Origin: Occultella gossypii
GTDB lineage: Bacteria; Actinomycetota; Actinomycetes; Actinomycetales; Beutenbergiaceae
DNA length: 64,000 nt
Reading direction: 5' to 3'
Assembly (NCBI RefSeq): GCF_019947135.1
Contig: NZ_JAGSHT010000010.1
Coordinates: forward strand, 310,001 to 374,000
Below the pieces are notes generated by a model. It had not been told where the DNA came from and made no database searches. It saw nothing but the letters and a program-made list of their open reading frames with translations. The translations under genes and the position numbers were made by a program. Of this stretch, positions 54,572-63,592 are shown one piece after another (within the stretch, counting starts at the first letter, position 1; each line of letters starts with the position of its first letter).

Positions 54572-55413
54572 CCGCCACCACCGCCACCGCGCCCGTGACC
54601 CCCACCGAGGCGAACGGCTACCACCTGAACTTCGCGCGCATCCTGCGCTCGGAGTGGATCAAGTTCACCAGCCTCCGGTCCACCGTCTGGGTGGCCGTCG
54701 TGACCGTCGGGGTCATGGTCGGCTTCAGCTTCCTGATGGGCTTCGGGATGACGCAGATCGCCCAGGGCGGCGGAGGCATGGAGGAGGCGGGCTTCGGGGG
54801 TACGGGCACCGTCATCGGCACCAGCGTCGCCTCGTTCGGCTACTACTTCGGCCAGATCGTCGTCGCCGTCCTGGGCGTGCTGATCGTCACCGGTGAGTAC
54901 TCGACCGGCCAGATCAAGTCCACGCTCACCGCTGTCCCCACCCGGCTGCCCGTGCTGGCGGCCAAGGGCGCGATCGTCGCGATCACCTCCTTCGTGCTCG
55001 GCGCCGTCGGGGTGGCGATCGCCGTCCTGGTCACCACGCCGATGCTCTCCACCTACGACCTCCAGGTGGACCTGAGCGACTCGGCCAGCCTGCAGAGCCT
55101 GCTCGGCGTGCCGCTGTACATGACGGCTATCGCCCTGTTCGCCTTCGCGATCGGCACCCTGATGCGGCACGCGGCCGCCGGGATCGCGACCGTCCTGGGA
55201 ATGCTCCTGCTGCTGCCGATCCTCGGCTCGATCCAGATCCAGTGGATCCAGGACATCGCCCCCTACCTGCCCGGTGCCGCCGGCGAGCGGATCATCATCG
55301 GTGAGCAGCTCGGTGCGGTCCTGACCCCCTGGCAGGGCTTCGGGGTCCTCATGATCTGGGTGGTCGCCGCGCTGGCGGCTGCCGCAGTGCTCCTGCGTCG
55401 GAGGGACGCCTGA
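54568..55413 (+). CDS. ABC-2-type exporter permease
   Basis: The 281-residue protein has six membrane helices in the ABC-2 pattern, with an early EWIKFTSLRSTVWVA segment and the central GEYSTGQIKSTLTAVPTR loop. It overlaps the ATPase gene by four bases. The exported substrate is unknown. Confidence 0.93.
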   Translation: MTATTATAPVTPTEANGYHLNFARILRSEWIKFTSLRSTVWVAVVTVGVMVGFSFLMGFGMTQIAQGGGGMEEAGFGGTGTVIGTSVASFGYYFGQIVVAVLGVLIVTGEYSTGQIKSTLTAVPTRLPVLAAKGAIVAITSFVLGAVGVAIAVLVTTPMLSTYDLQVDLSDSASLQSLLGVPLYMTAIALFAFAIGTLMRHAAAGIATVLGMLLLLPILGSIQIQWIQDIAPYLPGAAGERIIIGEQLGAVLTPWQGFGVLMIWVVAALAAAAVLLRRRDA

Positions 55414-55436
55414 GCACTCAACCAGAGGAGGCGCCG

Positions 55437-56831
55437 GTGGGAGATCTCCCGCCGGCGCCTCCGGCTGTGTCCGCATCCACCAACGGGCGAGCCTCCCGCC
55501 GGGTCGGCGCTGACCAGGTCGAGGTTCCGTTCACGGAGCTGCATGCCCGCCGGCTCGGACCGATCCGCCGCTACTTCGCAGCCCACCCGGTGGCCATGGA
55601 TCGGGTGGTCGTCGCCTGGTTCCTGGTTCCCGCGCTCATCACCGAGTTCTTCGTCGAGTCGGACGGGATCGTCCTCGCCGTGCTCGCCGTGCTCGGCGGC
55701 GTCGCCCTGTTCTGGCGGCGGCACACCCCGCTCCGGGTCCTCGCCGCGCTGACCACCCTCGCGGTGATCGCGATCGGCGCAACCGGCTCCAGCGGCGGCT
55801 TCGAGCTCGCACTCGCGTTCGCCATCTACGCGGTGGCCACCCGCTACCCACCACGGATCGCCTGGCTCGCGCTGATCGCGGCGAACGCCGCGGTCTCGGC
55901 GGCCCTGCTGATCTGGGGGCAGCTGGCCGGCCTGGATCCCGAGCTCACTCCGCTCGCCAACGCGCTCGCCGGCATCATCGTCACCGCCGGGTTCACCCTG
56001 GTGGCCCTCGCGATCGGCACCAGCGTGGGCAACCGACGCGACCATGTGCAGCGCCTGATCGATCGCGCGAACCAGTTGGCCCTCGAGCGGGACCAGCGGG
56101 AGCTGCTCGCCGCGGCCACCGAACGCGCCCGGATCGCCCGGGAGATGCATGACGTCGTCGCGCACAGCCTGTCCGTCATGATCGCCCTGGCCGACGGCGC
56201 CGGAGCAAGCCTCACCCGGTCCCCCGAACGCAGCGCGGAAGCGCTGCGGGAGCTGTCCGGCACCGGCCGTGCCGCGCTGGCGGACATGCGGCGCATCCTC
56301 GGCGTGCTGCGCGAGGACCCGGCGGAACGTGCGGTGCCAGGTTCAGCAGGGTCCGGAGGGTCCGGAGGGTCCGACGCCGCCTCCGAGGCTGCCGGGTCCG
56401 ACGGTGACGCCGCTGCCCTGCCGATGGCTCCGCAACCGGGCGCACCCGCGCTCAGTGACCTGGTCGCCAGGTTCCGGGCCACCGGGCTGCCGGTGCACCT
56501 GACCTTCACCGGGCCGGCGCTGCCGGATGATGCCGGGCTCCAGCTGACGGTCTACCGGATCGTCCAGGAGGGCCTGACGAACGTACTCCGGCACGCACCG
56601 GGAGCGTCCTACATCTCGGTCACGATCGCGCGCCGCGACAACGCGGTCACCGTCAGCGTGCGCAATGATGCCGGGAGCGGGCAGACCGGGCCTGCCGGCA
56701 GTGGCAAGGGCCTGGTCGGGATGCGGGAGCGGGCCGCCGTGTACGACGGGACCGTCGAGGCGGGCCCCGATGCCGGCGGCTGGCGGCTGCGCGCGGTGCT
56801 GCACTTCGAACGGAAGGACGAGGACTCATGA
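55437..56831 (+). CDS. Membrane sensor histidine kinase, HisKA_3 type
   Basis: The 464-residue protein has five or so membrane helices (residues about 55-195), the phospho-acceptor H238 in REMHDVVAHSLS and the ATPase boxes NVLRHAP and GKGLVGMRERA. A Gly/Ser-rich insert (SGGSGGSDAASEA area) precedes the ATPase domain. The GTG at 55437 follows AGAGGAGG. The regulator start overlaps its stop by four bases. Its ABC neighbours suggest it senses a compound that the exporter removes. Confidence 0.94.
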   Translation: MGDLPPAPPAVSASTNGRASRRVGADQVEVPFTELHARRLGPIRRYFAAHPVAMDRVVVAWFLVPALITEFFVESDGIVLAVLAVLGGVALFWRRHTPLRVLAALTTLAVIAIGATGSSGGFELALAFAIYAVATRYPPRIAWLALIAANAAVSAALLIWGQLAGLDPELTPLANALAGIIVTAGFTLVALAIGTSVGNRRDHVQRLIDRANQLALERDQRELLAAATERARIAREMHDVVAHSLSVMIALADGAGASLTRSPERSAEALRELSGTGRAALADMRRILGVLREDPAERAVPGSAGSGGSGGSDAASEAAGSDGDAAALPMAPQPGAPALSDLVARFRATGLPVHLTFTGPALPDDAGLQLTVYRIVQEGLTNVLRHAPGASYISVTIARRDNAVTVSVRNDAGSGQTGPAGSGKGLVGMRERAAVYDGTVEAGPDAGGWRLRAVLHFERKDEDS

Positions 56832-57517
56832 CGGGAATCTCGGTGCTGCTGGTCGACGACCAGTCGCTACTGCGGATGGGGTTCCGCCTCGTCCTCGAGG
56901 CAGAGGATGACATCACCGTCGTCGGGGAAGCCTCCGACGGCGCCGCCGGGGTCAGCATGACCCACTCGCTGCGCCCCGACGTGGTGCTGATGGACGTCCG
57001 GATGCCGGGCGTGAACGGCATCGAGGCGACCGCAGCCATCGTCGCCGAGCAACCGGACACGAAGGTGATCATTCTCACCACGTTCGATCTGGACGAGTAC
57101 GCGTTCGCGGGGCTACGGGCCGGCGCCAGCGGGTTCCTGCTCAAGGACACCGAACCGGCCGAACTGGTCGGCGCGATCCGCACGGTGGCTTCCGGGGATG
57201 CCGTCGTCTCCCCCAGGATCACGCGGCGAATGCTGGAGATGTTCGCCACCCAGATGCCGGAGGGGGCGGCCGGCGACGCCTCCGGCGCGGCCGCCGCCGC
57301 CGCCGATGGGCCTCTCTCGGACCTGACCCACCGCGAACACGAGGTGCTCCTGGCGATCGCGGAGGGCCTGTCGAACGGGGAGATCGCCGAACGACTGTTC
57401 GTGTCCGAGGCGACAGTAAAGACGCATGTAGGTAAAGTGCTGGCGAAACTGGGGCTACGCGATCGCGTCCAGGCCGTGGTCTACGCCTACGAGACCGGTC
57501 TGATCCGTCCCGCCTGA
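56828..57517 (+). CDS. NarL/FixJ-family response regulator
   Basis: The 229-residue protein has a receiver domain with acidic pair D10-D11, phospho-acceptor D56 (LMDVRMPG) and the FLLKDTEP lysine, followed by a LuxR helix-turn-helix (LTHREHEVLLAIAEGLSNG to VQAVVYAYETGL). It is the partner of the kinase just upstream. The nearest target is the ABC exporter operon. Confidence 0.95.
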   Translation: MTGISVLLVDDQSLLRMGFRLVLEAEDDITVVGEASDGAAGVSMTHSLRPDVVLMDVRMPGVNGIEATAAIVAEQPDTKVIILTTFDLDEYAFAGLRAGASGFLLKDTEPAELVGAIRTVASGDAVVSPRITRRMLEMFATQMPEGAAGDASGAAAAAADGPLSDLTHREHEVLLAIAEGLSNGEIAERLFVSEATVKTHVGKVLAKLGLRDRVQAVVYAYETGLIRPA

Positions 57518-57551
57518 TCCGTAACCGAGTGGCAGTCAAGGAAGGACATCG

Positions 57552-58100
57552 ATGAGTGAGGAGTCCCGGCGGGGACCGGTGGGCGTGCGCGAGGCCGGGC
57601 CTGAGGATTCCGAGTTCCTGGTGGACATGCTTCTCGAGGCGTTCAACTGGCGGGGCGAGGAGCGGTTCACCCGCAAGCAGATCCTGAAGGACAAGTCGAC
57701 CTCGCTGTATGTGGCCGGCTGGCAGCGCGCGGGGGACCTCGGCGTGATCGCCGTCGACCTCGCCGGCCCGAGCGGACTGCAGATCCCGATCGGTGCCGCC
57801 TGGCTGCGCCAGTTCCCGGCCCGCAACCCTGGCTACGGGTTCGTCGCCGAGGACGTGCCCGAACTGTCGATGGCGGTGGTGCCGCACCAGCGTGGCCGCG
57901 GCATCGGCACCGGTCTGGTCCGCTCCTTGATGGCCAAGGCACGCGACCAGGGCATCCGCAGGATCAGCCTGAGCGTCGAGGACGGCAACCCCGCACTGCG
58001 GCTGTACAAATCGCTCGGCTTCACCGAGGTCGGGCGCAATGGGGACGCGACCACCATGGTGGCCACGCTCGACTCCTCGAGTCAGGTCGTCGGGAAGTAG
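57552..58100 (+). CDS. GNAT-family N-acetyltransferase
   Basis: The 182-residue protein has the acetyl-CoA loop in VVPHQRGRGIGTGLVRSLM and the ending NPALRLYKSLGFTEVG. It should acetylate an amine; substrate unknown. The ATG at 57552 follows AAGGAAGGA. Its last 19 bases overlap the end of the convergent lipoprotein gene. Confidence 0.9.
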   Translation: MSEESRRGPVGVREAGPEDSEFLVDMLLEAFNWRGEERFTRKQILKDKSTSLYVAGWQRAGDLGVIAVDLAGPSGLQIPIGAAWLRQFPARNPGYGFVAEDVPELSMAVVPHQRGRGIGTGLVRSLMAKARDQGIRRISLSVEDGNPALRLYKSLGFTEVGRNGDATTMVATLDSSSQVVGK

Positions 58101-58939
58101 ACCACCCGCAGGTCCCGGCCGAGGACGACCTCGAAGCGGCCGATGACCTGGTTGGACTCCCCGACGAGGTACACGACGTGCGTGCTGCCCGCGCGCTCCT
58201 GCGGCAGTTCGAGCACGTAGTACCGGCCCGTCGCGCGGGCCACCGACGCGAACACGGCGAGCTCGGTGTCGCTCGCGTTCACGCCGCCGCTGAGCTGCTC
58301 GAGTGCCTCCCACTCCTCGTTCAGCGCCAGGCGCAGGAACCGATCCACCGCCCCGGTCGGTGAGTTCAGCCCGATCCCCGAGTCCCGCACGATGTCTGTG
58401 CCGGCGCGCTCGACGGCCCACACCGCCGTCAGCCCGTCGTCGCCCCAGCCGATCAGGAACTCGGCTTCGGCCTCGCGGGTGGCACCACCGCGCTGGGTGA
58501 TCGTGGTGACGAGCCCGACGGCGGCGACCGGCCGGGAGTCCTCCTCACCGACGACCGTGGCGTCGGTGATCTCGACGCTCACACCGGTCGGCGTGGTCGG
58601 GGACTGCGTCGCCAGGCGCACGAGCTCGGCGCCGGTCGCGGCTGCGAACGCCTCCACCTGGTCGCCCAGCGCCAGGGCCTGGTCGAGCTCGGCGACGGCG
58701 ACCGTCGGGGTCGCCCCCGCCGGGATGATCGTGGTGGCGTCGTCGCCGGAGACCAGGAACGCTCCGTACAGCTCGGTGAGCAGGGTCTGCAGGTCGGCCG
58801 CAGGGCCGTCCGGGTCGACGGCGGGGGTCGGCTCCGGGCCGAGGGCGGCGGTCGGTGAGTTGGCACAGCCGGTCAACGCGGCCAGCCCGGCCACTACGAC
58901 CACGGCGACGCGCGCCATCGAGGAGCGCCTGAGGCCCAT
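58082..58939 (-). CDS. Hypothetical lipoprotein
   Basis: The 285-residue protein has a signal of the lipoprotein type, with lipobox LTGC in GLAALTGCANS. The mature part is acidic and beta-rich without a recognised family. The ATG at 58939 has GGGGGAG eight bases before it. It is divergent from the Ser/Thr kinase gene by 105 bases, and lipoproteins next to kinases sometimes act as their extracytoplasmic partners; this is inference. Confidence 0.75.
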   Translation of the reverse strand: MGLRRSSMARVAVVVVAGLAALTGCANSPTAALGPEPTPAVDPDGPAADLQTLLTELYGAFLVSGDDATTIIPAGATPTVAVAELDQALALGDQVEAFAAATGAELVRLATQSPTTPTGVSVEITDATVVGEEDSRPVAAVGLVTTITQRGGATREAEAEFLIGWGDDGLTAVWAVERAGTDIVRDSGIGLNSPTGAVDRFLRLALNEEWEALEQLSGGVNASDTELAVFASVARATGRYYVLELPQERAGSTHVVYLVGESNQVIGRFEVVLGRDLRVVYFPTT

Positions 58940-59044
58940 CGGTGTTCTCCCCCATATGATCGGACGCGTCATCGACGGACACGCGAGCCCAATCTAGCCG
59001 GTCCGCCGCACGGTTCGAACTGACACGAGTCCCGGGGGAGGTAC

Positions 59045-61108
59045 ATGACCGAGCAGCGCATCCAGCCGCCGCCCGAGATCCCCGGCTACGTCTACAAGTA
59101 CCCGATCGGGCACGGCGGGTTCTCGGACGTGTACCTGTACCAGCAGTTGATGCCGCGCCGGGACGTGGCGATCAAGGTCCTCCGCACCGATGCGCTGACC
59201 GACGCGAGCAGGCGCCAGTTCAGCGCCGAAGCGAACCTGATGGCGCGGCTGTCCAACCACACCAACATCGCCTCGATCTACTCCTCGGACGTGGACGGCG
59301 ACGGTCAGCCCTACCTGGTGATGGAGTACTGCTCGGGCGGCAGCCTCGGCGAGCACTATCGGAACTTCCCGTTGTCCGTGAAGGACGTGCTCACGCTCGG
59401 CGTGCGGCTGAGCAGTGCGCTCGAGGCGGCGCACCGCGCCGGGATCGTCCACCGCGACATCAAGCCGGCGAACATCCTGCTCACCGAGTACGGCGTGCCG
59501 GTCCTGTCCGACTTCGGCATCTCCACGATCGACGAGGACTTCCCGGACGCCACGATCGCCCGGGCCCAGGTGTACGCGACCGTGGGGGCGGGGTCCGCGG
59601 ACATCGACACGTCGGACTCGATCGGGCTGAGCCTGCCGTGGGCGGCACCGGAGACGCTCGCCGAGCCGCCGACGTCCGACACCCGGTCCGACCGGTACTC
59701 GTTGGCCGCCACGCTGTACTCACTGCTCGAGGGCAGGTCCCCGCACGAGGTGCCCGGCGGTCCGAACGGCGCCTCGCACCTGACCGGGCGGATCCACACG
59801 GGTTTCGTCGCGCAGATGCAACGTTCCGACGTGCCCCCTTCACTGCGGGCGCTGCTCCGGCGGGGCCTGTCCTACGACCCGGACGCCCGGTTCGACAGCT
59901 CCATCGCGATGGCCCAGGCGTTGCAGGACGTGCAGCGCGAGCTGGGATTCGAGGTCACCCCGCTCGAGGTGCCGAAGGGAGCGACGCCGGCCCCCGAGCC
60001 GCCGGATCCGGGCGAGACCAGGATGCGCCCACGGGCCGCGCACGAGGTGGTGCGGATGCCCGTGCCGGAGGGCCACCACACGCTCGCCCCCGGTGAGGTC
60101 CTGCCGGACCCTGATCCTGCCCCGGCCGCCGGCCCACTGCCGTCGACCGCGGCGGCGCCGTCGGCACCCACCGCAGGCACGGGGTCGGCGCCGTCGACAC
60201 CCACGGCAAGCACCGCGTCGGCGCCGTCAACACCCCCTGTAGCGACGCCGTCGGCCGTCCCGCCCGCGGCCCCCTACGGCTACGGAGCCCCCGGCGCCAC
60301 CCCGCCGGCACAGCGCGAGCTGTACCGACCGCAGCCCGCACCCGTCCGCCCGAACCCGGCCCCCGCCGTCGGCCCCAACCCTCCGAACCACGGCGGTCCG
60401 CAGGCCGCCCCACCCCACCGCGGGCCGGGCCAGGGCGCGCACCCGAGCGGTCTCAGCCACCCGAACCAGTACCGGACGCCGGACGCCCCGCCCGACCCGG
60501 GCCGCTACGCCGTCTCCGCCCCGTGGCAGGGCGCGACCGGGCAGTCGTCGGGCGGCTACGTCGGCGGGTTCGTCGGCACCCCGAGCCGCGGGCGGGGCCG
60601 GGCCGTCCTGATCGTCATCGGCATCGTCCTGGTCATCGCCGCCATCGGCTTCGCGGCCTGGCGGCTGTCCCGCCCGGAACCACCGGCGAGCTTCGACGGG
60701 CGGGCCATCGACAACGTCGAGGTCGCGCCCAACAACGGCGGCGCGTTCGTCGTCACGGTGCCCGCAGGCCTCACCGATCCCGAGGACGTCGAGTTCCGCG
60801 TCATCGATCCCGGCGCCGGCGACCCGGTGGGCGACGGCGACGACGTGACGGTCTCGACGGACTACTCGGGCTGGTACGACCAGATCGAGATCACCCTCAA
60901 CCCGACCGAGACGCTGTCCTACGGGGCCGAGGTCACCATGCCGCGCGACGACCTCATCGCCGCCCTCGGCGACGACGTGCCGGACCTGCGCGAGGGCATG
61001 ATCCTGCTGGTGGCAGCGCCCGAGGCGTACTTCGTCAACGTGGCCCCGCAGCTCGAGGTGAACTCGAGTTCGGCCCAGCTGGTGCTCGTCCTGATCGTCG
61101 AGTCCTGA
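59045..61108 (+). CDS. Transmembrane Ser/Thr protein kinase
   Basis: The 687-residue protein begins with a kinase domain (residues about 14-300): glycine loop GHGGFSDVYL, K44 in VAIKVL, HRDIKPANIL (D138) and DFGIS (D156). A Pro/Ala-rich linker (about residues 310-515), one membrane helix (about 520-541) and an extracytoplasmic domain of about 145 residues follow. There are no PASTA repeats, so this is not a typical PknB. The outer domain probably senses a signal. It starts at 59045 with GGGGGAGG before it. Confidence 0.93.
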   Translation: MTEQRIQPPPEIPGYVYKYPIGHGGFSDVYLYQQLMPRRDVAIKVLRTDALTDASRRQFSAEANLMARLSNHTNIASIYSSDVDGDGQPYLVMEYCSGGSLGEHYRNFPLSVKDVLTLGVRLSSALEAAHRAGIVHRDIKPANILLTEYGVPVLSDFGISTIDEDFPDATIARAQVYATVGAGSADIDTSDSIGLSLPWAAPETLAEPPTSDTRSDRYSLAATLYSLLEGRSPHEVPGGPNGASHLTGRIHTGFVAQMQRSDVPPSLRALLRRGLSYDPDARFDSSIAMAQALQDVQRELGFEVTPLEVPKGATPAPEPPDPGETRMRPRAAHEVVRMPVPEGHHTLAPGEVLPDPDPAPAAGPLPSTAAAPSAPTAGTGSAPSTPTASTASAPSTPPVATPSAVPPAAPYGYGAPGATPPAQRELYRPQPAPVRPNPAPAVGPNPPNHGGPQAAPPHRGPGQGAHPSGLSHPNQYRTPDAPPDPGRYAVSAPWQGATGQSSGGYVGGFVGTPSRGRGRAVLIVIGIVLVIAAIGFAAWRLSRPEPPASFDGRAIDNVEVAPNNGGAFVVTVPAGLTDPEDVEFRVIDPGAGDPVGDGDDVTVSTDYSGWYDQIEITLNPTETLSYGAEVTMPRDDLIAALGDDVPDLREGMILLVAAPEAYFVNVAPQLEVNSSSAQLVLVLIVES

Positions 61109-61111
61109 GCG

Positions 61112-61185
61112 TGCCCCCACAGGGACTCGAACCCTGACTGTGCCGATTTTAAGTCGGCTGCCTCTGCCGATTGGGCTATGGGGGC
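61112..61185 (-). tRNA. tRNA with anticodon UAA, presumably tRNA-Leu(UAA), short variable loop
   Basis: The 74-base gene folds into a full cloverleaf: acceptor GCCCCCA/TGGGGGC with discriminator A, D arm, anticodon stem GCCGA/TCGGC around loop CTTAAAA, a five-base variable loop (ACAGT) and T arm CAGGG/CCCTG. The anticodon reads UAA, which decodes UUA (Leu). Bacterial Leu tRNAs normally carry a long variable arm, so the short loop is odd. CCA is not encoded. It lies just after the kinase gene on the other strand. Confidence 0.85.
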
Positions 61186-61193
61186 CGGCGGCA

Positions 61194-61219
61194 CCGCGAG
61201 TCTAACTGCGCACTCGCGG
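61194..61219 (-). terminator. Hairpin after the NDH-2 gene
   Basis: CCGCGAGT and ACTCGCGG form a perfect eight-base stem with a ten-base loop, between the ndh stop and the tRNA gene on the same strand. Confidence 0.6.
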
Positions 61220-61244
61220 GGTTCCCGGGGACCCGCCCGCGGCC

Positions 61245-62636
61245 CTACTTCCCGGCCGCGGGCCGCTTGCCCGAGCTGGCCGCCGCGGCCTGGAACGCCT
61301 CCCGCGGGGTCTGCAGGCTGCCGAGTGCGACCGTCTCCCGGCTGAACACCAGGGCCATCGTCCAGTCCAGCACGATGCGGGCCTTGCGGTTCAGGGTCGG
61401 CATCGCCCACATGTGGTAGGTCCGGTGCATGAACCAGGCGACCGGTCCACGGAACTTGATGCCGAAGATCTGCGCGACGCCCTTGTAGAGGCCGAGCGAG
61501 GCGACCGTGCCGATGTTCTTGTGCGAGTACTCCTCGAGAGGCTCACCGGTGAGGTGCCGGACGATGTTGTCGCCGAGGTGGTGGGACTGGCGCACGGCGT
61601 GCTGCGCGGTCGGCGCGCAGAACTTGCCGGGCTCACCGGTCGAGAGGTCGGGCACGGCGGCGTTGTCGCCCGCGGTCCAGGCGCCCGCGACCACGGTGCC
61701 GTCGACGTCCGCGACCTGCAGGGTGGCCAGCGCGCGCACCCGGCCCGCCTCGTCGAGCGGGAGGTCGGAGTTGGTCAGGACCGGGTTCGCCTTCACACCG
61801 GCCGTCCAGACGAGCGTGTCCGAGTCGAACTCGTCCCCGTCGGAACACACGATGTGGTTGTCGACGGCGGAGTTCAGGAACGTGTTGATCTTGATCTCGA
61901 TGCCGCGCCCGCGCAGCTGCTCCAGGGCGTAGCCGCCGAGCTCCTCGCCGAGCTCGGGCAGGATCCGGTGGGTGCCCTCGATGAGCACGAACCGCACGTC
62001 CTGCATCCGGATCGAGTCGAAGTCCTTCACGGCCTGGCGGACCATGTCCTCGACCTCGGCGATCGCCTCGATCCCGGCGAAGCCACCGCCCACGAACGTG
62101 AACGTGAGCATCCGCTTGCGGGCCTCGGGGTCCCAGGTGGAAGCGGCGACGTCGAGCTTGTTCAGGACCCGGTTGCGCAGCGCGATCGCTTCCTCGATCT
62201 GCTTGAACCCGATCCCGTTCTCGGCCAGTCCGGGGATCGGCAGCACCCGGGCAACGGCCCCGAGAGCCAGGACCACCTGGTCGTAGGAGATCTCGTAGGG
62301 CTCACCCTCGGTGGGGTTGATGGTGGCGCGCCGGTTCGCGTGGTCCAGTGCGGACACGGACCCGGACAGCAGGGTGCTGCCGCGCAGCAGACGACGGTGC
62401 GGCGCGACGACGTGCCGTGGCTCCAGCGAGCCCGCGGCGGCCTCCGGCAGGAACGGCTGGTAGGTCATGTACGGTCGCGGGTCAACCATGACGATGGCCG
62501 CCTCGCGTCGTCCGAGTCGCTTGCGGATCTGCCTCGCCGTGTACAGGCCCACGTAGCCGCCGCCCAGGATGAGAATCCTGGGCACCTTGCGGGTGCGGCC
62601 GGCCGCGGACGTGAACGTGGGCATGGTGGCGCTCAT
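61245..62636 (-). CDS. ndh: Type II NADH:quinone dehydrogenase
   Basis: The 463-residue protein has two dinucleotide-binding motifs: GGGYVGLYTAR near the N-terminus for FAD and FVGGGFAGIEAIAEVEDM for NADH, followed by TLVWTAGVKANP and AGDNAAVPD. The hydrophobic/amphipathic C-terminus (TYHMWAMPTLNRKARIVLDW) would bind the membrane. It passes electrons from NADH to quinone without pumping protons. The ATG at 62636 was chosen by family length. Confidence 0.96.
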   Translation of the reverse strand: MSATMPTFTSAAGRTRKVPRILILGGGYVGLYTARQIRKRLGRREAAIVMVDPRPYMTYQPFLPEAAAGSLEPRHVVAPHRRLLRGSTLLSGSVSALDHANRRATINPTEGEPYEISYDQVVLALGAVARVLPIPGLAENGIGFKQIEEAIALRNRVLNKLDVAASTWDPEARKRMLTFTFVGGGFAGIEAIAEVEDMVRQAVKDFDSIRMQDVRFVLIEGTHRILPELGEELGGYALEQLRGRGIEIKINTFLNSAVDNHIVCSDGDEFDSDTLVWTAGVKANPVLTNSDLPLDEAGRVRALATLQVADVDGTVVAGAWTAGDNAAVPDLSTGEPGKFCAPTAQHAVRQSHHLGDNIVRHLTGEPLEEYSHKNIGTVASLGLYKGVAQIFGIKFRGPVAWFMHRTYHMWAMPTLNRKARIVLDWTMALVFSRETVALGSLQTPREAFQAAAASSGKRPAAGK

Positions 62637-62646
62637 GCGTTCAACC

Positions 62647-63588
62647 TTAGAGCGGATCGACCCCGTCGGCAGTGTGTGATTGCGCACCACCGGACCCGTC
62701 CCGGCAGCGCGCCAGGACATCGTCGAGCATCGCCTCGGTGAGCCGTCCGGTGAAGGTGTTCTGTTGGGAGACGTGATAACTGCCGACGACGGCGATCTCG
62801 CGTCCGCCGCTGCCGTTACGTCCCGGGCCGGTCGCCCGGGCGCCGGACGTGGTCGCCGGCGCGCCCGGGGTGGTGACCCGTGCGGTGACCCCGTGCCCGA
62901 AGCTGGGCCGCGGCCGCGGGATGCCCCAGCCGAGATCGGACAGCGCCGCGAACGTGGCCTGCCAGGCGATGCCGCCGAGGGCGAGGATCGCGGTGAGCCC
63001 GTCGGACAGCAGGTCGAGTTCGCGGTGCAGCCAGGGCGCGCACGCGTGCTTCTCGTCGGGTGTCGGCTTGTTGTCCGGTGGGGCGCACCGCACGGTCGCG
63101 ACCATCCGCGCCCCGTGCAGCTCCAGCCCGTCCCCCGCCGCGACGGACGTCCCCTGGGTCGCGTAGCCGGCCCGGTGCAGGGCCGCGAAGATCCAGTCCC
63201 CGGACCGGTCCCCGGTGAACATCCGCCCGGTGCGGTTCGCCCCGTGCGCCGCGGGTGCCAGGCCCACGATCAGCAGGGTGGGCTCGGGGTCCCCGAGGCT
63301 CGCGGCGGGACGGCCCCAGTACGGCTGGTCCGCGAACGCCCGTCGTTTCGTGCGGGCCACGTCCTCGCGCCAGGAGACCAGCCGCGGGCAGGCCGAACAG
63401 ACGCTGCTGCGGGCGTCGACCTGGGCCAGGGTGGCGCGCTCGGCGAGCCGCACGACGTCCGCGGGAGTCCGTGCCCGCGGGGTGCGCGCGGAGGCCGGAT
63501 CACCGGGCCACCCGGACCCGGGCGGGACCGGAGAGGTGAACGGCTCACCTGTGATCGGGTGGGGCAGCGCCTCCCCCACCGGGCCCAC
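62647..63588 (-). CDS. Uracil-DNA glycosylase, family 5 (UdgB) like
   Basis: The 313-residue protein has four cysteines that could bind an iron-sulfur cluster (CSAC near the N-terminus, and more near ACAPW), motif A GLAPAAHGANRTGRMFTGDR and motif B GSYHVSQQNTFTGRLTEAM (family 5 has a similar YHPSxxN pattern). Family 5 enzymes remove uracil and some other bases from DNA. The GTG at 63588 has CGGAGG before it and lies five bases after the stop of the preceding gene. Motif B has V instead of P, which is odd. Confidence 0.85.
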   Translation of the reverse strand: MGPVGEALPHPITGEPFTSPVPPGSGWPGDPASARTPRARTPADVVRLAERATLAQVDARSSVCSACPRLVSWREDVARTKRRAFADQPYWGRPAASLGDPEPTLLIVGLAPAAHGANRTGRMFTGDRSGDWIFAALHRAGYATQGTSVAAGDGLELHGARMVATVRCAPPDNKPTPDEKHACAPWLHRELDLLSDGLTAILALGGIAWQATFAALSDLGWGIPRPRPSFGHGVTARVTTPGAPATTSGARATGPGRNGSGGREIAVVGSYHVSQQNTFTGRLTEAMLDDVLARCRDGSGGAQSHTADGVDPL

Positions 63589-63592
63589 GGGC

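Noticed and set aside
60120-60500. Repetitive Ala/Pro/Thr-coding DNA in the kinase gene
   Set aside because: It encodes the linker between kinase domain and membrane helix and is an ordinary low-complexity region.
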